Program-made: the position numbers and the translations under genes
The notes under the pieces: model-generated
Told to the model about the DNA's origin: nothing
The model's input: the letters and a program-made list of their open reading frames with translations, nothing else
The model's database searches: none
Shown: positions 17,219-26,330 of the stretch, piece by piece
How the letters are laid out: every line of letters starts with the position of its first letter
How positions within the stretch are numbered: position 1 is the stretch's first letter
Assembly (NCBI RefSeq): GCF_013303125.1
Contig: NZ_JABTTE010000008.1
Coordinates: 55,561 to 119,560, forward strand
Reading direction: 5' to 3'
Source of the DNA: Calidifontibacillus erzurumensis
Lineage (GTDB): Bacteria; Bacillota; Bacilli; Bacillales; Bacillaceae_J
Length of the DNA: 64,000 nt

Positions 17219-18847
17219 TCAACTTTTATTGTGGTTTTTTCTAGCATCGGCTTTCTTGAGTTCTTCTTCAACTAGTAGCCTTTTTAACAATTTACCAACC
17301 GTATTTCTTGGTAAAGCATCACGAACTTCAAAACATTTTGGAACTTTGTATCGGGTTAACTTTGTTTGGCAATAATTCTTCAACTCTGCTAGATTAACCT
17401 TTCTGCCCTCTTTCTCAACGATATATGCCTTTACAATTTCCCCTTCATTTTCATGTGGGATCCCTACTACAGCTGCTTCTAAAATATCAGGATGTTCATA
17501 AAGAACCTCTTCAATTTCCTTTGGATAAATGTTAAATCCACCAACGATAATCATTTCCTTCTTTCGACCGACAATGTAAAAATAGCCTTCTTCATCCATG
17601 GTCGCCAAATCCCCTGTATGCAGCCACCCATTGACAAGCGCGGCATTTGTTGCTTCCTTGTTCCTCCAATAGCCTTTCATCACCTGAGGTCCTTTAATTA
17701 ACAATTCTCCTATAGCATGCGGTGGAAGTTCCATTCCATGATCATCCACTATCTTACAATCAGTTCCCGGTAATGGGATGCCCACACTGCCCGTTTTCCG
17801 CTTTGCAAATGGCGGATTACGATGGGTGGAAGGCGAAGCTTCCGTTAAACCGAATCCTTCTCCAATCACAGCACCTGTTAATTCCTCAAAACGTTTCAAG
17901 ACTTTTACTGGAAGGGGCGCTGAACCGCATGAACAGAATTTGAAACATGTCAAATCATATTGTGAGATATCCGGATGATTTACAAATGCCAAATACATTT
18001 TCGGTACACCTGGAAAAAAAGTCGGCCTGTATTTTTGAATCATAGAAAGTACATCATTTACTTCGAATTTCCTAATCAATAGGATCGTTCCACCTATATA
18101 AACTGGAAGATTCATAGCGCTCGTCATCCCGTAAACATGATACAAAGGGATAGCGGTTAACATGACTTCTTTGCCAAATTCCATTTTTTCACCATACAAC
18201 AAATAACTTTGAATCACATTTGCGATAATATTAAAATGGGTTAACATGGCTCCTTTGATATCTCCAGTCGTTCCCCCAGTATACTGAATGACTGCTACAT
18301 CTTCATGTACATCCACTTCAACCGGACTTTCAAGAGGTGAAGGATAGTTTAGCAATTCTTCTAATATTTGAAATTCTCTCTGACTGGTGCAGGCGTTGGA
18401 TAATATGATCGACTTAAAGCTGTATAGTTCATGTACTTTCATAATGGTATTGACTGCTATTGGATCTCCAACAATACAAGATAATTGTGAATGAATAGCA
18501 ATCTGATAAAGTTCTCTTGGTGTATACATTGGGTTTATTTGAACAACAGTAAGACCAAGTGCCATGGCTGCATAATAGCAAATGATGTAATGTGGATGGT
18601 TAGCTAGCATTAAACCAATTCGAGCTCCTTTTTGAAACCCCATTTGCTTCCATGCACCAGCTAGCCGATCTACATGACTCTTAAGTTGACGATAAGTAAT
18701 CAACTCATTTTCATAAATGATTGCTATTTTATTCCCATATTTCTCGGCAGTATTTTCTAATAAGTGATAGATAGATATCTTTGGAATTTCAAGTGGCTTT
18801 GTATCTTGGTAATATTGAAGCCATGGTCTGTTTTTTACATGATTCAA
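17219..18847 (-). CDS. Long-chain-fatty-acid/organic-acid CoA ligase, AMP-binding
   Basis: 542 residues. P-loop YTGGTTGDIKGAM, adenylate motif GEGFGLTEASP, hinge GWLHTGDLATMDEEGYFYIVGRKKEMI, and the C-terminal catalytic Lys in PRNTVGKLLKR. It starts with TTG 18847 after GGAGG at about 10-nt spacing. It would activate the imported acid to its CoA ester. First gene of the minus-strand block, facing the lysR gene. Confidence 0.92.
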   Translation of the reverse strand: MNHVKNRPWLQYYQDTKPLEIPKISIYHLLENTAEKYGNKIAIIYENELITYRQLKSHVDRLAGAWKQMGFQKGARIGLMLANHPHYIICYYAAMALGLTVVQINPMYTPRELYQIAIHSQLSCIVGDPIAVNTIMKVHELYSFKSIILSNACTSQREFQILEELLNYPSPLESPVEVDVHEDVAVIQYTGGTTGDIKGAMLTHFNIIANVIQSYLLYGEKMEFGKEVMLTAIPLYHVYGMTSAMNLPVYIGGTILLIRKFEVNDVLSMIQKYRPTFFPGVPKMYLAFVNHPDISQYDLTCFKFCSCGSAPLPVKVLKRFEELTGAVIGEGFGLTEASPSTHRNPPFAKRKTGSVGIPLPGTDCKIVDDHGMELPPHAIGELLIKGPQVMKGYWRNKEATNAALVNGWLHTGDLATMDEEGYFYIVGRKKEMIIVGGFNIYPKEIEEVLYEHPDILEAAVVGIPHENEGEIVKAYIVEKEGRKVNLAELKNYCQTKLTRYKVPKCFEVRDALPRNTVGKLLKRLLVEEELKKADARKNHNKS

Positions 18848-18993
18848 ATAGTGCCAACCTCCATTCTAAGCATATGATAATAAAATTTAGATAACCAAAA
18901 CCTCAGTGATTTAATCTATAACAGTTTCTAACTAGGTAATAAGCAAGTTAAATGCAAGCGGTTTCATTATTCAGATTTTTTAAAATCTTATGA

Positions 18994-19061
18994 TATAATA
19001 GTAAAGCGTAAGGAAAGAATTTTCCAATACCTGTTTCATTTGGTTTAATACCTTTTAGGTA
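18994..19061 (+). promoter_or_regulatory. lysR/ligase intergenic control region with a T-N11-A palindrome
   Basis: TACCTTTTAGGTA (19049-19061) is a T-N11-A site with perfect ACCT/AGGT arms, the form of LysR-type operators, 53 bp before the lysR start. A TATAAT at 18994-18999 is a possible lysR -10 with only a weak TTCAGA-like -35. Inference: autoregulation plus control of the divergent ligase operon. Confidence 0.5.
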
Positions 19062-19113
19062 AGAATATTTTAAATTTTCTATAATTTTTCATCAATTTAT
19101 GGAGATGATTTTG

Positions 19114-20004
19114 ATGGAAATACGTCATATAAAATACTTTATTGCTGTTGCGGAAGAATTAAATTTTGGCAGAGCAGCTCAGCGGTTAAATATTTCACAG
19201 CCCCCTCTTAGCCGTCAGATTAAACAATTAGAAGATGAAATCGGTGCCCAACTTATTAATAGAACGAAGCAAAAAATGGAGTTAACGGAAGCGGGAAAAG
19301 TTTTCTTAGAACATGCTTATGAAATACTCGATAAAATTGATCGAGCTTGCAAAGATACCGTTAAAGTAGCAGAAGGAAAGTTGGGGTCTATTTTCATCAG
19401 CTATGCCAGTGCAACAAATGAAACGTTAATGAAAATTGTCACCTTGTTCCATAACAAATACCCTGAAGTTAAGATTTCTTTGCACCATTCTATTTCTACA
19501 AAAATAATAAAGGAATTAGAAAAAGAGAAAATTCACATTGGAGTGTTGGCCCCTTTTAAAAATGATTCCTTAAATTTTAAAACAATTTCAAGCTCACCTT
19601 ATGGAGTAATTTTACCGATCACACATCGCTTTGCAGACAGGACAACTCCCATACATATTAAAGAGCTTGAGGAAGAAAATTTCATTACCTCTCCCCAAAA
19701 CTCTATTTATTTTTACCATATAAAAGCAATTTGTAACCAGGCAGGGTTTGAGCCAAAAGTATCCCACGAAGCACTAGGGTTGCCAACTATTATCTCATGT
19801 GTAGCTGCAGAAATGGGGATCTCGATTGTTTCAAAATTAACGGCAAAACAATCCCCTAACAAGAGGATCGTCTTTAAAGAACTTGTACCCGAAACAGAGC
19901 TTAAGACTTGCTTAGTTTGGAGGAAGAATGAGAAATCAAAACCTGTTCTAAATTTCCTAGACGTTGCTGAGGAGTATTTGTCGAATCATTCAGTTCATAC
20001 ATAA
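19114..20004 (+). CDS. LysR-family transcriptional regulator
   Basis: 296 residues from ATG 19114 (MEIRHIKYFIAVAEEL), which has GGAGATGA at good spacing; the ATG at 19099 overlaps that site. The winged HTH is NFGRAAQRLNISQPPLSRQIKQLEDE, followed by a linker helix and a periplasmic-binding-like effector domain. BenM/CatM-type start (MEIRHIKYF). Divergent from the CoA ligase block, so the likely activator of the pathway, with a CoA ester or organic acid as effector. Confidence 0.92.
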   Translation: MEIRHIKYFIAVAEELNFGRAAQRLNISQPPLSRQIKQLEDEIGAQLINRTKQKMELTEAGKVFLEHAYEILDKIDRACKDTVKVAEGKLGSIFISYASATNETLMKIVTLFHNKYPEVKISLHHSISTKIIKELEKEKIHIGVLAPFKNDSLNFKTISSSPYGVILPITHRFADRTTPIHIKELEEENFITSPQNSIYFYHIKAICNQAGFEPKVSHEALGLPTIISCVAAEMGISIVSKLTAKQSPNKRIVFKELVPETELKTCLVWRKNEKSKPVLNFLDVAEEYLSNHSVHT

Positions 20005-20422
20005 ATATAAGTTCATCCATTCTTTTAGTGGGATCAGTTTTTTCATTTCAGATTTATACTCCCATTTTCCTAGCAAATTATTTAGATGACATGGAAACTT
20101 TTATTTTTATATCCTAATTATGATTTTCCAAATTGTCTGAAGTGATTCCCAAATTTCTTTATAAATTAATAAAATAATAAATTTATAGTTATATGCCTTT
20201 TATCTTCATTTGATACAAACTTTTATTATTTTTTTATACTTAGAACTCCCCTTTTGAAACATTTTTAAATTTTTTATTATCTTTGTTGAAAACTTATTAT
20301 ATCGGGGAAAAGAGGACCATTAATGATAACCGTTCACAATTTTGACAAATTTCTTTTTGGTTTTTTCCTTTATAATGTACTTAACAGGGTATTTTTATGA
20401 AGGCTTAAAAGGGGAGTGTAAA
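20005..20422 (+). other. AT-rich intergenic region
   Basis: About 420 bp of very AT-rich sequence. A TATAAT (20371-20376) lies 47 bp before the small membrane gene at 20423, but the nearest TTGACA (20342-20347) is 23 bp away from it, too far for a normal promoter. No gene, repeat or RNA recognised. Confidence 0.4.
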
Positions 20423-20614
20423 ATGACTGCAACTTACACAATCATGATGTTTGCAACTTTGATCGCTTTGCTTGTTTGCGGATATGCGGTTGGATATATA
20501 TCTGCCAAATTCAGCAAAACAAACTTACTTAATTTTATTCCAGTTTTAATTGCGATTTTAATGATTAACATCGTATTTGCCATTGTTGAAATGTCACGCG
20601 CCGGTAGAATCTAG
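20423..20614 (+). CDS. Small membrane protein, unknown function
   Basis: 63 residues from ATG 20423, preceded by AGGGGAGTG; an upstream in-frame ATG at 20342 lacks a ribosome site. Two hydrophobic helices (about residues 6-26 and 35-56) separated by SAKFSKTN, with a basic C-terminus. I do not recognise the family. A terminator follows at once, so it is monocistronic. Confidence 0.7.
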   Translation: MTATYTIMMFATLIALLVCGYAVGYISAKFSKTNLLNFIPVLIAILMINIVFAIVEMSRAGRI

Positions 20615-20642
20615 CAGCTCGAACATGCTGCTTTTATTTTTT
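20613..20642 (+). terminator. Terminator of the 63-residue membrane protein gene
   Basis: AGCAGC (20613-20618) pairs with GCTGCT (20627-20632), then TTTATTTTTTC. It overlaps the stop codon of the small gene. Confidence 0.75.
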
Positions 20643-20670
20643 CTTGCTCAAAAAAATACTGAAACATTGT

Positions 20671-20704
20671 AAAAGCTGTAAGATGATCGTCTTACAGCTT
20701 TTTA
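20671..20704 (-). terminator. Bidirectional-looking terminator
   Basis: AAAAGCTGTAAGA (20671-20683) with TCTTACAGCTTTT (20690-20702), a perfect 13-bp stem with a 6-nt loop. A-run on one side and T-run on the other, so it can stop transcripts from both strands; it sits 10 bp beyond the DUF420 gene stop. Confidence 0.85.
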
Positions 20705-20714
20705 CTATAAATGA

Positions 20715-21251
20715 TTAATAATAAGGGGAAATCATAATATATACAAGAACACCGGTTAAGCTGACATAAAGCCATAGCGGCATGGTCCACCGCGCAATTT
20801 TGCGATGTTTTTCTACTTTCCCAGTCATCCCTCTAGCTAGGGTTACTAAAGCAAGCGGAACAATCAGTGCTGAAAAAACGATATGAGTTAACAAAATAAA
20901 ATAATAGATATAGCGGATTGGACCTTCACCGCCAAACGGAGTAGATTCTGCCATTGAATGATAAATGACATAAGATATTAAAAATAAAGCCGTTGTCGTA
21001 AATGCAGCGAAAATAAACTTTTTATGTAGATTCACTTTTTTCTGCTTAACAGTAATCAACGCTGCTAGTAAAAATATGAATGTAAAACTATTAAATACAG
21101 CATTTAAAAATGGAAGAATTGTTAAATCGACATCGCTCACCGTTTCATATTTCGGCATAAAATACAAAATTGCGACAAGTGCATTAATGATAATCGTTAA
21201 CAATACTATGATCGGTGTATAATTCCGTTCTTTTGTTGCATATTTATTCAT
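20715..21251 (-). CDS. DUF420 family membrane protein (YozB-like)
   Basis: 178 residues from ATG 21251, with GGAGGGAC upstream; a frame extending to 21305 lacks a ribosome site. Five or so hydrophobic segments with conserved His residues (VNLHKKFIFAAF, SYVIYHSMAE, LLTHIVFSAL, KHRKIARW), the DUF420 pattern. Family members are often linked to cytochrome oxidase assembly genes, but no such genes are beside it here. Confidence 0.8.
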   Translation of the reverse strand: MNKYATKERNYTPIIVLLTIIINALVAILYFMPKYETVSDVDLTILPFLNAVFNSFTFIFLLAALITVKQKKVNLHKKFIFAAFTTTALFLISYVIYHSMAESTPFGGEGPIRYIYYFILLTHIVFSALIVPLALVTLARGMTGKVEKHRKIARWTMPLWLYVSLTGVLVYIMISPYY

Positions 21252-21519
21252 TCTATAGTCCCTCCTTATTTTAATACTTGTCCACTTTGCCCTAAAAACT
21301 AACAAGTTTTACAACAAATGCTATGATTATTATAAAAGCTTTTAAATCGAATTGCTACTATGTATATATTTATGAGAGATTATGACTAGTTTTGTCGAAG
21401 CTATACAATATTTTTTTAAAATATGCCATAATAGATTTCATGAAAGTTTAACAAACATTCAATATTCTTTACATTTCATAATATATAAGTATATAGATGA
21501 TAGTGGGGAGAAGAACGAA

Positions 21520-21705
21520 ATGCAAAATGGGACAAGAAATGTAAACAAAATTCTGCGGCAACAAATAGAGATAAAAAGAAAACAATTGTTCGAATATGCC
21601 GCAAATTACGGAATTAACAGCCAATTAACGATTAAATGCAGTCAAGAACTTGATTTGCTTTTAAATCGTTTAGACCAAAACCTTTACCATATACAATCTG
21701 CTTGA
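21520..21705 (+). CDS. Spo0E-family aspartyl-phosphate phosphatase
   Basis: 61 residues from ATG 21520, after TGGGGAGAAG. The protein is a two-helix hairpin with the family motif SQELDLLLNRL near residue 41-51, as in Spo0E, YisI and YnzD, which dephosphorylate Spo0A~P and delay sporulation. A longer frame from 21382 has no ribosome site. Monocistronic with its own terminator. Confidence 0.88.
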   Translation: MQNGTRNVNKILRQQIEIKRKQLFEYAANYGINSQLTIKCSQELDLLLNRLDQNLYHIQSA

Positions 21706-21716
21706 AAGGATCAATA

Positions 21717-21755
21717 AAGTGTCTGGTTCCTTTGAAAGAACCAGGCACTTTTTTA
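21717..21755 (+). terminator. Terminator after the Spo0E-like gene
   Basis: AGTGTCTGGTTC pairs with GAACCAGGCACT (one G-U pair) around an 8-nt loop, then TTTTTT; it is 10 bp past the gene. Confidence 0.85.
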
Positions 21756-21778
21756 CTCTCAATTGTGGAAAAAGAATT

Positions 21779-22036
21779 CTACCACCAATAACCTCCATAA
21801 TACGGATAGCCATAGAATGGATAACCATAGAATGGATAACCATAGAATGGGTAGCCATAATTACCGCCATAGAATAACGGATTGAACAATGCACTTCCTA
21901 AAACTCCACCTAAAAATCCTCCCAGGAATGGACCGCCAAAAAATGGCCTGCCCCAATGTGGACGACCCCAATATGGGCGACCTATAAACGGCCTTCTTCC
22001 ATAACGGTGATCAATCCCGTTAACTCCACCAACCAT
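21779..22036 (-). CDS. Gly/Tyr-rich repeat protein, spore-coat-like
   Basis: 85 residues of low complexity. The N-terminal half has GRPYWGRPHWGRPFFGGPF, the middle is Gly/Phe/Leu-rich and the C-terminus repeats YGYPFYGYPFYGYPF, encoded by near-identical 18-bp tandem units (about 21790-21855). RBS GGAGGTACTC precedes the ATG. Composition is like small spore-coat and exosporium proteins of bacilli, and the neighbours are sporulation-linked; function is inference. The repeat number could vary between strains. Confidence 0.7.
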   Translation of the reverse strand: MVGGVNGIDHRYGRRPFIGRPYWGRPHWGRPFFGGPFLGGFLGGVLGSALFNPLFYGGNYGYPFYGYPFYGYPFYGYPYYGGYWW

Positions 22037-22211
22037 CAGAGTACCTCCTTATTTTTTATCGTATACTCCTAATGTATGTGCTAAAAAAACAATCGTTTAG
22101 GCTAGTAACACACATTCCCTTAAACTTTTATAAAGTATAAACTTGATCCAAATTCACAAAATAAAAGAACAACAATTATTTAAAAAATATTACACATTTG
22201 AGGTGATTAAT

Positions 22212-22364
22212 ATGTCCAAACATCGCGGAAAGGGAGTAAAATCAAAAACACCAGAAAAACCGATGAATGATGGATTAAAAACAAATGTAGATACAACGGA
22301 ATTTACAAGCGATTTTTCAAAAGCGCAAAAAGAACAACATGGATATAAAGAATTTTTCAATTAA
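22212..22364 (+). CDS. Small hydrophilic protein, unknown
   Basis: 50 residues from ATG 22212 with GAGGTGATT upstream. Strongly charged, Lys-rich at the N-terminus (MSKHRGKGVKSKTPEKP) and acidic/aromatic at the end. I do not recognise the family; size, charge and position among sporulation genes would suit a small spore protein. A terminator follows within 16 bp. Confidence 0.6.
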   Translation: MSKHRGKGVKSKTPEKPMNDGLKTNVDTTEFTSDFSKAQKEQHGYKEFFN

Positions 22365-22379
22365 AAATGTGGTATAGAA

Positions 22380-22409
22380 AAGGGGCCTATTTATGTCGGC
22401 CCCTTAATG
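22380..22409 (+). terminator. Terminator between the small gene and pepA
   Basis: AAGGGGCC (22380-22387) with GGCCCCTT (22398-22405); usable by both convergent genes. Confidence 0.75.
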
Positions 22410-22410
22410 T

Positions 22411-23910
22411 TTATTGTTCTGCCATTCTCTCAGCCAATGTCGCCAACGTGCGCACCATAACACCAGTTGCTCCTGCAGGACCGAGATCATGCTCTTCCTT
22501 TGTTGTAGCTGTTCCTGCTATATCTAAATGAACCCATGGTGTTTCCTCGGCAAATTCTCCTAAAAACGCCCCTGCCATAATGGCATGCGCTTCTCTCCCT
22601 GGAGAATTGCTTAAATCGGCGATTTTACTGTGATTCCGGACTTTTTCTTTATATAGATCGAAATAAGGCAATTGCCAAATCAGTTCTCCCGTTTCATTAG
22701 AAGACTCTAACACTTCTTGAAAAAATTGTTCATTATTCGTCATTGCCCCGGTCACTTGATCACCTAAGGCAACAATCACACCGCCGGTTAGTGTAGCAAC
22801 GTCTACAATATAATTTGCCCCATAGAACTTTGCATATGTAATGGCATCACAAAGAGCCAATCGTCCTTCCGCATCTGTATTAAAGACTTCAATCGTTTTT
22901 CCGCTCATGGATGTAATCACTTCATCAGGTTTATATGCTGTAGAACTAATCATATTATCAGTGGCTGGGATAACCGCTATAACATTTACATTCGGCTTTA
23001 ATTCACCGATAATCTCCATCGCTCCTAAGACAGCCGCTGCTCCTGCCATATCCGTTTTCATGCCGACCATGCTTTCTCTAGGTTTCAGGCTATACCCACC
23101 TGTATCATAGGTAATTCCTTTTCCAACAAAGGCTAAAACATTTTCCCATTTTTCATCGCCTTCGTATTTCAATACAATCATTTTTGGAGGCTCCGCTGAT
23201 CCTTTATTAACCGCTAATAACGCCCCCATGCCGAGTTTTTCCATATCTTCTTTTTCAAGTACTTCGTAAGACAAATTATATTTTTCTGCAAGATCAACGG
23301 CAAATTCAGCTAAATCCGATGCTTTCATCAAATTCGGCGGCATATTTACTAAATGGCGGGCTGTATTTGTCCCTTTCCCATAAATATAGCCAACGGTAAA
23401 GGCTGCTTGAATTTCTCTTTTTTCCTCTGTTGTATAAACGATAACAGTTTCAATATCCTTATCAGGAATATTTGGCTTTTTCTTAAAACCCGAAAAACTA
23501 TAGCCTGCCAAAGAAACAGCTTCCCCAAGAGCATGGGTTGCATCAATAGTTGTGATATCGCCACAAACAAATGTATCTAGCGCAATGGTAAGCTCAGTTA
23601 AACGATCTTTCTTCACTTGTTTAACGAGGCGTCCAAAGGCTTCCCGCAAACGTGAAAATTTATATTGATCTTGTTTACCAAGCCCTACGAAATAAATTTT
23701 TTTAAAACCGATTTTTCCTAAAGTATGTATTTTGCTTATCGCTTTTTCTTTCCCTTTGATCTCTCCATCACGTAGCAGTTCACCAAGCTCTCCCTCAAAA
23801 ATTTCATCCAATTGTTGAAAAAGATCATTTTGTTTATGTTCATCAAATAAACCGATGACGAAAGCTTCACCTTTGTCGTTTAAAGAAAAGTTTTCAATAA
23901 CTTTTAACAT
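22411..23910 (-). CDS. pepA: Leucyl aminopeptidase (cytosol aminopeptidase, M17)
   Basis: 499 residues from ATG 23910 with GGAGATG upstream. The M17 signature [17 protein letters not shown] carries metal ligands and the bicarbonate-site region; upstream are [16 protein letters not shown] and MKTDMAGAA. Hexameric two-metal peptidase removing N-terminal residues from peptides. Called yuiE/pepA in B. subtilis, where yuiD also lies next to it, so gene order is conserved. Confidence 0.95.
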   Translation of the reverse strand: MLKVIENFSLNDKGEAFVIGLFDEHKQNDLFQQLDEIFEGELGELLRDGEIKGKEKAISKIHTLGKIGFKKIYFVGLGKQDQYKFSRLREAFGRLVKQVKKDRLTELTIALDTFVCGDITTIDATHALGEAVSLAGYSFSGFKKKPNIPDKDIETVIVYTTEEKREIQAAFTVGYIYGKGTNTARHLVNMPPNLMKASDLAEFAVDLAEKYNLSYEVLEKEDMEKLGMGALLAVNKGSAEPPKMIVLKYEGDEKWENVLAFVGKGITYDTGGYSLKPRESMVGMKTDMAGAAAVLGAMEIIGELKPNVNVIAVIPATDNMISSTAYKPDEVITSMSGKTIEVFNTDAEGRLALCDAITYAKFYGANYIVDVATLTGGVIVALGDQVTGAMTNNEQFFQEVLESSNETGELIWQLPYFDLYKEKVRNHSKIADLSNSPGREAHAIMAGAFLGEFAEETPWVHLDIAGTATTKEEHDLGPAGATGVMVRTLATLAERMAEQ

Positions 23911-24525
23911 ACAAAACATCTCCATCTTTTAGATTAATTTGTAATAAGTGGTCATAATAAAATATACACTAAAAACAAACGTATGAACCTTCCATTAATA
24001 ATTTGATAGGACAACAAAAATCGTCTGTAGGTTGTTACTCAATGTGTCTACTAGAAGCCACACCCGACATTCCAGTCCCACCTTTTTTCTGGTGAAAAGT
24101 GTTACCTTGACGATCAGCGGAGAGGAATTTGCCGAATACGATCAATTGTTCAAAAAATTTTTAAATTTTTATAATAAAAAGGTTTGAAACTTCCACGTTG
24201 CCCCTTCTATCTGTTATGATAAACCTAACCATAAAAACAGAAAACTGTTCTACTATTTGACGATAAAGCTATAGAAGAGAAGGCCCTTTTACAAAACCGT
24301 CTAAATGGTTCCAGTTTACAGAAGAGGAAATCATCCCTCCGTAAAACCGCCACACAATTATGAGAATTCTTTTCCAAAACAAACAAATAGTTGTTTTCTT
24401 TTACTACAAAAACTCAACACCCATTTCAAATGGGATGAAAAAGTATTTAGTAATGGGGAATTGACATAAAATAATGGAAAATAACTGTTGCAACTATTAT
24501 TTTGATTGAAAGGACGTTCTATATT
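23911..24525 (+). other. Intergenic region without recognisable content
   Basis: About 615 bp between divergent pepA and yuiD. Only short stop-riddled frames; I see no RNA family, terminator or repeat. It must hold both promoters, but none stands out. Confidence 0.4.
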
Positions 24526-25002
24526 ATGGAAATTTTCTATAATTTCCCACTTTGGGCTTCAATTATATCTATATTTTTCGCACAATTTATAAAAGTACCG
24601 ATTTCATTAATTGCCACCAAAAAAATTGATTGGTCGCTTTTAACGAGTACGGGCGGCATGCCTAGTTCCCATTCCGGTGCTGTCACTGCACTTGCGACAG
24701 CGATCGCCCTTGAAGAAGGTTTACAATCACCGTTATTTGCTATATCTGTTGTGTTTGGATTGATCGTCATGTTCGATGCAACGGGAATCCGTTATCACGC
24801 TGGCGAACAAGCAACCGTACTCAATTGGCTTGTTGCTGAATTCCAGCAATTTATTAGCGAAGCAAAATCATTGCCGAAAAAAGAACAGTTTGAAAGACGA
24901 AAAGAGCTGAAAGAATTGCTAGGCCATAAGCCAATAGAAGTATTTTTTGGTGCTCTTACCGGTATTGTGCTTACACTTTTGTTATACTATTTTGTTTATT
25001 GA
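24526..25002 (+). CDS. yuiD: YuiD-like divergent PAP2/DUF212 membrane protein
   Basis: 158 residues from ATG 24526, the same length as B. subtilis YuiD. Hydrophobic helices flank the conserved STGGMPSSHSGAVTALATA and MFDATGIRYHAGEQA motifs, related to acid-phosphatase/vanadium-haloperoxidase active sites. The AAAGGA ribosome site is about 12 nt away. Function in the cell is unknown. Confidence 0.9.
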   Translation: MEIFYNFPLWASIISIFFAQFIKVPISLIATKKIDWSLLTSTGGMPSSHSGAVTALATAIALEEGLQSPLFAISVVFGLIVMFDATGIRYHAGEQATVLNWLVAEFQQFISEAKSLPKKEQFERRKELKELLGHKPIEVFFGALTGIVLTLLLYYFVY

Positions 25003-25039
25003 TTGACAAATATAATAAACTAGCTCATTATCGAAAAAA

Positions 25040-25075
25040 AGCAGCCCTCCCAATCATCGGAGAGCTGCTCTTTTT
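25040..25075 (+). terminator. Convergent terminator yuiD/yuiC
   Basis: AGCAGCCCTCC (25040-25050) with GGAGAGCTGCT (25059-25069), one mismatch, with A-run before and CTTTTTCTT after, so it can serve both strands. Confidence 0.8.
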
Positions 25076-25076
25076 C

Positions 25077-25787
25077 TTAACCTTTAATGATTTGTTGTCT
25101 AAACACTTGCATCGACTTGTCTTCATTCAGACGTTTTAATTCCTCTTCAGTTAAAGAGCCATCGCCTTTTTTGACAACGTACACGACAACTTCCCTTTTG
25201 CCCCATTCTCGGTATACGTCTTCTACTGTTTCATAATAAAGATCAATTTTGTTTCCTTTAATGGCCCCGCCCTTATCGGCAACGACTCCATAGCCGTAGT
25301 CAGGAATAAACAAAATCGTGCCAATCGGAAAAACGCTCAAATCGGCTGCTACAGTTGAATATAAATCTCTCTTTACGCGAACACCAGAATAAGTGATTCC
25401 ATATTCAGGATGACCTTCATGTTTTCCGGTGGATTCATACCCAGCTGTATAGCCGGTTGCAATGACTTTTCTTGAAGGATATTTTGACCAATCAAAAGCA
25501 TCCTCAAGTTTTAAAGGCATTTCAACCGATTCGCTAGAAATTGCTTTTTGGCCAGTTGTATAGCGGGACAATGCTTTTTTCCCCAATGCTATTTTTTTAA
25601 TTTTATGATCATAGTTTTTTTCAATAGCTTGAGGTTTATGAAATTTGTTGTAATACCAAGACCATATAGAAAAATCTTTTGCTTCGACTCCTGATATAGA
25701 TTGAAAAGTTGTCAACAAAGCGGCTATAAACATACACGTCATCAACATTCTTTTCATTGTTTTTTTCAAAATTTTCACTTTATACAC
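25077..25787 (-). CDS. yuiC: 3D-domain protein (YuiC-like), cell-wall lytic transglycosylase family
   Basis: 236 residues with an N-terminal membrane/signal segment (about residues 13-35). The C-terminal 3D domain is named for three Asp residues; here [20 protein letters not shown] supplies two and FDWSKYP...[13 protein letters not shown] begins the barrel. Related to MltA-type folds and B. subtilis YuiC, a muralytic factor. Starts ATG 25787; more internal ATGs at 25754 are possible. Confidence 0.88.
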   Translation of the reverse strand: MYKVKILKKTMKRMLMTCMFIAALLTTFQSISGVEAKDFSIWSWYYNKFHKPQAIEKNYDHKIKKIALGKKALSRYTTGQKAISSESVEMPLKLEDAFDWSKYPSRKVIATGYTAGYESTGKHEGHPEYGITYSGVRVKRDLYSTVAADLSVFPIGTILFIPDYGYGVVADKGGAIKGNKIDLYYETVEDVYREWGKREVVVYVVKKGDGSLTEEELKRLNEDKSMQVFRQQIIKG

Positions 25788-25844
25788 TCCTCTCTCGCAC
25801 TATTTATTTCCAAAATGAGAAATAAATATACAGAGAAAAGTGAA

Positions 25845-25880
25845 AAAAGGGCCGACAAATGTCAGCCCTTTTCATATTTT
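25845..25880 (-). terminator. Terminator between yuiB and yuiC
   Basis: AAAAGGGC (25845-25852) with GCCCTTTT (25865-25872), with an inner GACA/TGTC pairing; A-rich on the left side, giving a T-run for minus-strand transcripts. Confidence 0.75.
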
Positions 25881-25897
25881 GCCACTGCATATTCAAT

Positions 25898-26215
25898 TTA
25901 AAACATTTGATAACCATTTTTCCGTAAAAATTTTATAATGATTCCCGATAAAATGGCTCCGACAAATCCACTCGATAAAATGATAACATCCGCACTCCCC
26001 AATGATGTGAGATGTTTAGCCAATGACTGAAAGGAAGCGCTTGGTTCTGTAAAATATTTAAAAAAACTGATTTTATCGACAATTAAAATAACAATGATCG
26101 GGTAAATGACTGCCATCACCCAAGTTTTGCGGAGCAGCATATTCAAAATAAAACCGATGCCAAGAAAAAGTACCATAAATAATAGTATAGAAACGAGCAA
26201 TTGTGGAATTCCCAC
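25898..26215 (-). CDS. yuiB: YuiB-like small membrane protein
   Basis: 105 residues with three hydrophobic helices (residues 5-25, 31-49 and about 78-95). Position between the 3D protein and the NDH-2 gene matches yuiB of B. subtilis. No catalytic motif. Function unknown. Confidence 0.8.
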   Translation of the reverse strand: MGIPQLLVSILLFMVLFLGIGFILNMLLRKTWVMAVIYPIIVILIVDKISFFKYFTEPSASFQSLAKHLTSLGSADVIILSSGFVGAILSGIIIKFLRKNGYQMF

Positions 26216-26276
26216 GGAAAATACCTCCCCTAATTTCTATAGTTAGTTTACTGGAAGGGAGAAGACCAGTCAATTG

Positions 26277-26310
26277 AAAAAGCTGCCCCTCTTTGAGACA
26301 GCTTTTTGCA
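26277..26310 (-). terminator. Terminator after the NDH-2 gene
   Basis: AAAAAGCTG (26277-26285) pairs with CAGCTTTTT (26299-26307) around a 13-nt loop. It lies 20 bp beyond the yumB stop on the minus strand. Confidence 0.7.
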
Positions 26311-26330
26311 ATCTTTTATTCAAAATGTTA

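Noticed and set aside
20342..20376. TTGACA and TATAAT upstream of the small membrane gene as one promoter
   Set aside because: Spacing is 23 bp, beyond what sigma-A promoters tolerate.
21785..21860. CRISPR array
   Set aside because: The repeats are contiguous 18-bp coding units without unique spacers; no CRISPR array or cas gene was seen in the window.
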